Below, piece after piece: positions 59,187 to 64,000 of a stretch of 64,000 nucleotides of DNA. Positions within the stretch are counted from its first letter, which is position 1, and each line of letters starts with the position of its first letter. The notes below the pieces were generated by a model. It did no database searches and had not been told where the DNA came from. It saw nothing but the letters and a program-made list of their open reading frames with translations. Both the position numbers and the translations under genes were made by a program. The stretch comes from Planctomycetales bacterium 71-10 (GTDB lineage Bacteria > Planctomycetota > Planctomycetia > Isosphaerales > Isosphaeraceae), in NCBI GenBank assembly GCA_001898385.1, contig MKTT01000036.1, positions 129,870 through 193,869 on the forward strand, in the 5' to 3' direction.

Positions 59187-59965
59187 GCCTCGCGGACCAC
59201 GCCCGCGGCCTGATCCTGGCGGTGCAGTTCCTCACCCGGATCCCTACGCCCCAGTTCGACCTGAGCGACGAGGCCGAGCGGCACGAAGCCCTCGGCCGGG
59301 CCACGGCCTACTTCCCCCTCGTCGGCGCGATGGTCGGCCTGGCGACCGGGGCGGTGATCCTGGCGTGCTCGCGGATCTGGCCGCCGTGGCTCGCGGTGGC
59401 GATCGGCCTGGCGTTCGAGGCCCGCCTCACCGGCGCGTTCCACGAGGACGCCGTCGCCGACTTCTGCGACGCCTTCGGCGGCGGCTGGACCCGCGACGAC
59501 GTCCTGCGGATCCTCAAGGATAGTCGGCTCGGGTCGTACGGCACGCTGGGGCTGGTCCTGGCGGTGGCGTTGCGTGGCGGGGCGCTGGCGGCGATCGAGC
59601 CCGGCCTCTTGCTCGCCGCGACGACGGCCTCCGCGTGCCTGGGGCGCTGGACCGCCCTTCCGACGATGTGGGCCCTCCCCCCGCTGGCCGATCGCCAGAG
59701 CCTCAGCCGAGACGTCGGCCGGAAGCCCAGCCTCCGCCGCGTCGCCTTCGGGACGCTGCTGGCGATGCCGGGCTGTGCGGCGTTCGCGATCGCCGAGCCG
59801 GCTCGGATGGCCGCGGGCCTGGCGGCGACGCTCGTCGTGGGGGCGTGGGTCGTCCGCTACGTCGGCCGACGGCTGGGCGGGATCAACGGCGACAGCCTCG
59901 GCTTCCTCTGCTACGCGACGCAGATCGTCGTCCCGCTCGCGGCGTGCGCCTCGTGGCGGCCGTGA
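59183..59965 (+). CDS. cobS: Adenosylcobinamide-GDP ribazoletransferase CobS
   Basis: The 260-residue membrane protein has the CobS hallmarks: LAVQFLTRIPTPQ at the N terminus, ATAYFPLVGAMVGLATGAV, TGAFHEDAVADFCDAFGGGWTRDDVLRILKDSRLGSYG with the Asp-rich metal site, and a C-terminal set of hydrophobic segments. It joins alpha-ribazole to adenosylcobinamide-GDP to complete cobalamin. The start is a GTG at 59183 overlapping the stop of the CobT fusion gene (GTGA), supporting coupled translation. Confidence 0.93.
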   Translation: MSLADHARGLILAVQFLTRIPTPQFDLSDEAERHEALGRATAYFPLVGAMVGLATGAVILACSRIWPPWLAVAIGLAFEARLTGAFHEDAVADFCDAFGGGWTRDDVLRILKDSRLGSYGTLGLVLAVALRGGALAAIEPGLLLAATTASACLGRWTALPTMWALPPLADRQSLSRDVGRKPSLRRVAFGTLLAMPGCAAFAIAEPARMAAGLAATLVVGAWVVRYVGRRLGGINGDSLGFLCYATQIVVPLAACASWRP

Positions 59966-60492
59966 CCTTCGTCCGCCATCCTCGCGTCGCCGACGCCTAC
60001 CGCGGCGTCTGCTACGGCCGCGCCGACGTCCCGCTCGGGCCGGAGGGGATCGCGGAGAGCCTGGCGATCGCCGAGCGACTGGCCCGCGAGCCATTCCGCC
60101 GCGTCGTTTGCAGCGGCGCGGCCCGGACGCTGGCCCTCGCCCGTCGCGTCTGCGAGCTGACGGGCCTGGGCCTCGCGATCGAGCCGGCGTTGCTGGAGCG
60201 CGACTTCGGCGCCTGGGAGTTGCGGACCTGGGACGACATCCACGCCGAGGTCGGCGACGCGATGAACGGCCTGATCGACGCCCCCGAGGCCTATCGCCCC
60301 CCCGGCGGCGAGACCACGCACCAGCTTCGCGACCGGGCGATGGGATGGTACGAGCGACGGCCGACCGACGGCCCCGTGCTCGTCGTCGCCCACGGCGGTC
60401 CGATCGCCGCGATCCGAGGCACGCTGGCCGGAAGATCGGCGCGCGAGTGGCTCGACCTGATCCCCCCGCCGGGCGGGGTCGTCTCCCTGTGA
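59962..60492 (+). CDS. cobC: CobC-like histidine phosphatase (alpha-ribazole phosphatase)
   Basis: The 176-residue protein belongs to the phosphoglycerate mutase-like histidine phosphatase family, with TFVRHPRV at the N terminus (catalytic His, Pro replacing the usual Gly), YGRADVPLGPEGI, CSGAARTLALARRVCEL, ERDFGAWELRTW and VVAHGGPIAAIRG. CobC removes phosphate from alpha-ribazole 5'-phosphate or the last precursor. The start is a GTG at 59962 overlapping the stop of cobS (GTGA); a GTG nine bases earlier is also possible. With the CobT fusion and cobS it forms a complete set for the lower nucleotide loop of cobalamin. Confidence 0.87.
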   Translation: MTFVRHPRVADAYRGVCYGRADVPLGPEGIAESLAIAERLAREPFRRVVCSGAARTLALARRVCELTGLGLAIEPALLERDFGAWELRTWDDIHAEVGDAMNGLIDAPEAYRPPGGETTHQLRDRAMGWYERRPTDGPVLVVAHGGPIAAIRGTLAGRSAREWLDLIPPPGGVVSL

Positions 60493-60510
60493 AGCCGCAC
60501 CGATCGCCGG

Positions 60511-61437
60511 TCAGGGTCTCTTCGCCGCGACCATCTCCCGGAACTGCTTCCAGGTGATGACCTCGATCCCGAGCTTCCGGATCTCGGCGGCGGTGGCGGG
60601 ATCGGTGAAGATGCGACGGTCGCCGTCGCGGCGGGCGTGGCTGGTGGTGACGGCCTGGAGTTCCTCGCCGTCGACGCCGCAGTGGATGATGAGCTGGGTC
60701 ACGCCCGGCGGCAGCCCGCGCAGGGCCTTCATGTAGGTCGCCAGCCGCTCCTCGTGCGAGTCGCCGCCGTAGAACTGGAGCAGGTTGTCCAGAACCGGCA
60801 GCTTCTTCGCGTCGAGCTGGGCGAGCAGATCCTTGCCCCGCTGGCGGATGGCGGGGTACTCCTCGCCGATCGCGCCGTCGACGTCGCGCAGGAACAGGAC
60901 GGGGAGGTCGTACTTGATCCCGACGCGGACGTAGGCGTCGAGGATGTCGGGCCGGACGACCAGCGCGCCCATGTGGGTGTCCAGGTGGCTGAGGGGGATG
61001 CCCAGCTCGCGGGCCCGCTCGACCTGGGCGATCAGCTCGATCTCGACCTCCTCGGCCTTCGCCCCCTTCGCCACGGCGTCGACGCCGCGGGGGAGGTAGC
61101 CGTCCTGATCCACCAGGCTCGGCACCTTGTCGCGGCCGGCGACCGGGCCCCAGCGGTAGACCTGCCACTCGGAGTTGAGCGTCAGGTGGACGCCGTAGTC
61201 CTTCTCCGGGTGGGCCTTCGCGTACTCGGCGAACTCCTTCACCCACGGACAGGGGATCATGATGCTGCACGACGAGACCGACCCCTCCTCCATCGCCTCG
61301 ATCGTCCCCCGGTTGGCCGAATGGCACATCCCGGCGTCGTCCGCGTGGATGATGAGGTAGCGCTTCCCGTCCTCCGCGGCGGCGACGGTGGACAGGAGCA
61401 TCAGGACCAGGGCCGAGGTCGTACGAACGCGCGACAT
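60511..61437 (-). CDS. ChbG/YdjC-family deacetylase-like protein, secreted
   Basis: The 308-residue protein has a signal peptide (cleavage near VAAAED) and a YdjC fold: [22 protein letters not shown] with the metal-binding Asp residues, [12 protein letters not shown] (His), [13 protein letters not shown] (His) and [11 protein letters not shown]. YdjC members deacetylate chitooligosaccharides or related amino sugars in the cytoplasm or outside. The exported form here suggests action on external sugars. It converges with the cobalamin genes with 18 bases between stops. Confidence 0.88.
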   Translation of the reverse strand: MSRVRTTSALVLMLLSTVAAAEDGKRYLIIHADDAGMCHSANRGTIEAMEEGSVSSCSIMIPCPWVKEFAEYAKAHPEKDYGVHLTLNSEWQVYRWGPVAGRDKVPSLVDQDGYLPRGVDAVAKGAKAEEVEIELIAQVERARELGIPLSHLDTHMGALVVRPDILDAYVRVGIKYDLPVLFLRDVDGAIGEEYPAIRQRGKDLLAQLDAKKLPVLDNLLQFYGGDSHEERLATYMKALRGLPPGVTQLIIHCGVDGEELQAVTTSHARRDGDRRIFTDPATAAEIRKLGIEVITWKQFREMVAAKRP

Positions 61438-61574
61438 CGCGGGTCTCCGACGGGAATGCGAACAGAATGGGATGAGCCCAGCCTGCCGCGCCAGAGCCGC
61501 CAGTGCAAGCAGAGGGCGGCATCATCCGAATCGGCGTCCCCCTGGCATGCGCAGGGCGTGGAGAGTCGGGGCGA

Positions 61575-61583
61575 TGTTAAGAT
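61575..61583 (+). promoter_or_regulatory. Candidate extended -10 promoter for the ATPase module
   Basis: TGTTAAGAT at 61575-61583 fits an extended -10 element (TGn then TAAGAT), about 60 bases upstream of the ATPase start. It overlaps a small symmetric sequence, GTTA, three bases, TAAC. There is no good -35 element. It lies in the 204-base gap after the ChbG-like gene. Confidence 0.35.
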
Positions 61584-61641
61584 AACCTCAACGACCCGGT
61601 GGATTCGGAGGTTCTCGCCAGACCTTTCACCAGGAGCGTGC

Positions 61642-62817
61642 ATGACCTCTCTTTCGAAACCGACGGAAGACGCGAGAGGGCCGGATCGCGCCATGATCAC
61701 CCGCATCTATGTCAACAATTACAGATGCTTTGAAAATCTCGCGGTCGACCTCGCCGACTTCCGTTCGGCGCTGCTCATCGGCAAGAACGGGTCGGGGAAA
61801 TCGACCTTGAGACAAGCGTTCCGCGTCTTCCAGAAAATCTGTCGCGGTCCGAACCGGGTCAAGGAGTGGATCAATGGGGGCGACTTCACTCGGTACCGGA
61901 CGGAGCGCCCGATGCGATTCGAGCTGGACGCCGTCCTTGGCGGCAGGCGATATCGCTACGCCATCGTCTTCGAATCGTCCGACGACGCCGACTTCGGCCG
62001 GCCCGTGGAGGCCGGAGACATCCGCATCGCCGAGGAGTCGCTCATGGTTGATGGCGTCCCGGTCTTCACCCGTCGGCATTCGCAGGTGGACCTGCCCGGA
62101 GGTGCGACGTTCGGGCTGGATTGGCACGTCGCCGCGCTGCCGGTGATCCAGGATCGCAAATTCAAGGGCGAGTTGCAGACGTTCAAGACGTATTGCGCCT
62201 CAATGATCCTGATCGCGCCCGTCCCTCAGCGTATGACCGGGCTCTCCGAGGGGGAGACGTTCGAACTCCAAGAGGATGCGGGGAACATCGCGGCCTGGTT
62301 GATCTCCCTTCTAAGGCGTAAGCCCGAAGCCTACACCTTGATTCACAACTACCTCAAGGAAGTCATGCCGGACTTCCACTCTTTCGAGAACGTGCCGAAA
62401 GGCGAGCGTCGCGACGACCTCACGCTCACGTTCCAAACATCGAAGTTCCCCGAATGGTTCACGGTGATGTTCGACAGGCTCTCCGACGGCGAGAAGTGCT
62501 TCTTCCTCAGCGCCGCCATCGTGGCCGCGAATCAGGTCGCGGGGCCTGTCTTCTGCTTCTGGGACGAGCCGGACAACCATCTCTCGCTCGACGAGGTCGG
62601 CCATTTCATTGTCCGACTTCGCAAGCTCGTCAACAGCCAGGGCCAGTTCATCGCGACCTCCCACCATCCCGAGACGATCCGGAAGTTCTCGGACGAGACC
62701 ACGCTCGTCTTCCAGAGGGCGTCCCATCTCGAACCGACGGTCGTCCGCCCGCTCTCGGAGATCGGTTACGACGGCGACCTCATCCTGTCGCTCCTCCTGG
62801 GCGAGGTCGTCGAATGA
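61642..62817 (+). CDS. AAA/ABC-type ATPase of a two-gene module (defence-like)
   Basis: The 391-residue protein is a soluble SMC/RecF-like ATPase: RIYVNNYRCFENLAVDLADF, Walker A GKNGSGKST (residues 47-55), ABC signature LSDGEK (280-285), Walker B with WDEPDNHLSLDE (catalytic Glu about 309) and an H-loop ATSHHPE (His about 341). This pattern fits the AAA_15/AAA_21 ATPases found with nuclease partners in anti-phage systems such as OLD, PARIS and related sets. The stop overlaps the ATG of the next gene by four bases. AGGAG five bases upstream supports ATG 61642; 61693 is an alternative. Base composition is visibly lower in GC than the neighbours. Confidence 0.85.
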   Translation: MTSLSKPTEDARGPDRAMITRIYVNNYRCFENLAVDLADFRSALLIGKNGSGKSTLRQAFRVFQKICRGPNRVKEWINGGDFTRYRTERPMRFELDAVLGGRRYRYAIVFESSDDADFGRPVEAGDIRIAEESLMVDGVPVFTRRHSQVDLPGGATFGLDWHVAALPVIQDRKFKGELQTFKTYCASMILIAPVPQRMTGLSEGETFELQEDAGNIAAWLISLLRRKPEAYTLIHNYLKEVMPDFHSFENVPKGERRDDLTLTFQTSKFPEWFTVMFDRLSDGEKCFFLSAAIVAANQVAGPVFCFWDEPDNHLSLDEVGHFIVRLRKLVNSQGQFIATSHHPETIRKFSDETTLVFQRASHLEPTVVRPLSEIGYDGDLILSLLLGEVVE

Positions 62818-63299
62818 ACAACAGGCACAAGCCTCACGTCATCGTCGTCCCGGAAGACGACGCGAATCGCCAGTTGGCCGACGGCTTCGTCCGCCACGAC
62901 GCCGTCGTCTCCGGGTCGATCCAGGTCGTCCCGCCCGCAGGCGGCTGGACCGCCGTCCTCGCGAGCTTGCAAAATCAGTACGTCGCACGCCTTCGTAAGT
63001 ATCCAAAGGGCCATGTGGTCTTGCTCATCGATTTCGACCGTCAGGCCGATCGCAGGGCGTTGTTCGACCACGAGATCCCCGACCCCCTTAAGGGCCAGGT
63101 CTTCGTCATCGGGTCGTGGGACGAACCTGAAGAGGTGAGGCGCACCACGGGCCGGACCCTGGACGGGATCGGCTTCCAACTCGCCGACGAGTGTTTCCGG
63201 GGAGGCTCCGCGCTGTGGGACTCGCAGCACTTCGGTCACAATGCCGAGGAGCGGGCGAGACTCTCGTCGGCCGTGGATTCCTTCCTGTTCAGGCGTTGA
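62814..63299 (+). CDS. Small TOPRIM-like protein paired with the ATPase
   Basis: The 161-residue protein begins HKPHVIVVPEDDANRQLADGF, with acidic Glu14, Asp15, Asp16 at the end of a first strand. It continues KGHVVLLIDFDRQADRRALF, with Asp73 and Asp75 as a D-x-D pair. An early acidic residue plus a D-x-D pair is the pattern of TOPRIM nuclease/primase domains. The C-terminal part has GQVFVIGSWDEPEEVRRTTG and LWDSQHFGHNAEERARLSS, which recall conserved uncharacterised proteins found beside similar ATPases. It is translationally coupled to the ATPase and likely to be its effector or sensor. I infer the TOPRIM-like call from motifs only. Confidence 0.7.
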   Translation: MNNRHKPHVIVVPEDDANRQLADGFVRHDAVVSGSIQVVPPAGGWTAVLASLQNQYVARLRKYPKGHVVLLIDFDRQADRRALFDHEIPDPLKGQVFVIGSWDEPEEVRRTTGRTLDGIGFQLADECFRGGSALWDSQHFGHNAEERARLSSAVDSFLFRR

Positions 63300-63323
63300 C
63301 AGGTGGTTCGCGCCCGTCGCGCC

Positions 63324-63686
63324 TCACCCCTCCGCCGGCTCGATGTAGCAGCGGAGGGGGCCCTTCGATTCCTTCATGCGGGGGTCGGCGCCGTAGGAGA
63401 CGACCTGCTCGCGCTTGAGCTCGGCCTTCTCCTTGTGGGTGGTGTAGACCACGGCCCGGCCGCTGTTGTGGATCGCCCAGGTGAGGGCCTCGGCCGTGCG
63501 CAGGGGATGGGCGAAGAGCTTGGTCAGCAGCTCGATGACGTACTGGAACGTGTGCTCCTCGTCGTTGAGGATGATCACGTTGTAGGGGGGGAGCTTCTTC
63601 GTCCGGGTCTGCTGCTCCTCCTCGACCGCCACGGCGACCGAGGTCTCCGGCTCGTCGACGGGGGCCGATCCCTGCTCGTCCGACAT
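63324..63686 (-). CDS. clpS: ATP-dependent Clp protease adaptor ClpS
   Basis: The 120-residue protein has an acidic, low-complexity N-terminal 30 residues, then the ClpS core: PPYNVIILNDEEHTFQYVIELL, with the Asn-Asp of the N-degron pocket, KLFAHPLRTAEALTWAIHNSGRAVVYTT and KEKAELKREQV. ClpS delivers N-end-rule substrates to ClpAP. The C-terminal extension CYIEPAEG is normal in length. It converges with the TOPRIM-like gene, with 24 bases between stops. Confidence 0.93.
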   Translation of the reverse strand: MSDEQGSAPVDEPETSVAVAVEEEQQTRTKKLPPYNVIILNDEEHTFQYVIELLTKLFAHPLRTAEALTWAIHNSGRAVVYTTHKEKAELKREQVVSYGADPRMKESKGPLRCYIEPAEG

Positions 63687-63738
63687 CGTGCTTGGCTCCT
63701 GCCAGGTGGCTTTCTCGCGCGAATTCCCCGGAACTCGT

Positions 63739-63744
63739 TATACT
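63739..63744 (+). promoter_or_regulatory. Possible -10 element for the last gene
   Basis: TATACT at 63739-63744 lies about 70 bases before the last, partial gene, in a short AT-rich stretch between divergent starts. No acceptable -35 is spaced before it. Confidence 0.25.
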
Positions 63745-63810
63745 ATTTCCTCGCAAGATTGGAACCGAAAACGCGCCGGGACATCCACCCCGGCGGGGAG
63801 AGACGCGGAA

Positions 63811-64000
63811 ATGGCGGAGATGTCACCGGGGACGGCCCTGCGGCAGCTGAAGCAGGCGCACGCGACCCTCAAGAAGGCCCGACAGGCCCTGCGCATGGCG
63901 AGGGAGAACCCGGCGTTCGGCCCCAAGGCCCTCGACGCCGGCTGGGACGCCCTGTTGCAGGCCCACCGGATCATGGCCGAGACGCCCCGGTCGGCCGTCG
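63811..64000 (+). CDS. Small helical protein, 3' end beyond the window
   Basis: An ATG at 63811 opens a frame that stays open for 63 codons to the end of the window. It reads MAEMSPGTALRQLKQAHATL, then KKARQALRMARENPAFGPKALDAGWDALLQAHRIMAETP, a helix-rich, coding-looking sequence in good codon use. There is a weak GGGGAGAGA upstream. No family can be assigned from the fragment. It is divergent from clpS. Confidence 0.6.
   Translation, partial: MAEMSPGTALRQLKQAHATLKKARQALRMARENPAFGPKALDAGWDALLQAHRIMAETPRSAV

Overview
The window is high-GC bacterial DNA whose gene content points to a planctomycete, probably of the Isosphaeraceae or a close relative. The evidence is a secreted protein with a planctomycete-type cytochrome c motif plus DUF1549/DUF1553 followed by a DUF1501 protein, several Tat-exported Gfo/Idh/MocA and sugar-isomerase-like proteins, a PEP-CTERM protein and many small secreted proteins without clear function. 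No rRNA, tRNA, CRISPR array, transposase or phage gene was seen. The taxonomic call is inferred from gene families, not from a marker gene.

Layout. 1-3.2 kb: the end of an unidentified gene, a PEP-CTERM protein, a secreted endonuclease/exonuclease/phosphatase-family enzyme and a TPR-like protein. 3.6-22.6 kb: a large carbon-metabolism block. On the minus strand lie methylmalonyl-CoA mutase, its GTPase chaperone MeaB, and the beta and alpha subunits of an acyl-CoA (propionyl-CoA) carboxylase. On the plus strand lie an SDR, GlpX fructose-1,6-bisphosphatase, a four-gene transcarboxylase operon (5S, 12S, a small protein, 1.3S biotin carrier), methylmalonyl-CoA epimerase and a three-subunit succinate dehydrogenase/fumarate reductase. 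Together they cover most of the reversible propionate-succinate (Wood-Werkman) route, with both an ATP-dependent carboxylase and a biotin transcarboxylase. Composite palindromic repeats lie between these operons. 22.7-28.2 kb: DUF1549/DUF1553, DUF1501 and ceramidase-like genes.

28.3-43 kb: mixed small operons. They hold two HAD phosphatases, two Gfo/Idh/MocA proteins, an ADP-ribosylglycohydrolase, a C69 dipeptidase, a tight minus-strand set containing two RlaP-like nucleotidyltransferases, a Uma2 protein, a TIM-barrel isomerase-like protein and a zinc-ribbon protein with a DUF1963-like tail. 43-57 kb: Nudix hydrolase and FabI, a membrane glycosyltransferase, a 5-oxoprolinase operon (pxpB, pxpA, pxpC) split by an opposite-strand PARG-like gene, a lipoprotein, a cytochrome c/peptidase-like protein, glutamate dehydrogenase, a STAS protein, ManC-type guanylyltransferase and RuvX.

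57.3-60.5 kb: a translationally coupled cobalamin nucleotide-loop set in which an SDR is fused to CobT, followed by CobS and a CobC-like phosphatase. These could supply the B12 cofactor that methylmalonyl-CoA mutase needs. 60.5-64 kb: a ChbG-like deacetylase, a two-gene AAA ATPase plus TOPRIM-like module that looks like an uncharacterised defence-type system, ClpS, and the start of a gene that runs off the end. The features most worth following up are the propionate/transcarboxylase block, the SDR-CobT fusion, the ATPase/TOPRIM-like pair, the split pxp operon and the composite palindromes.
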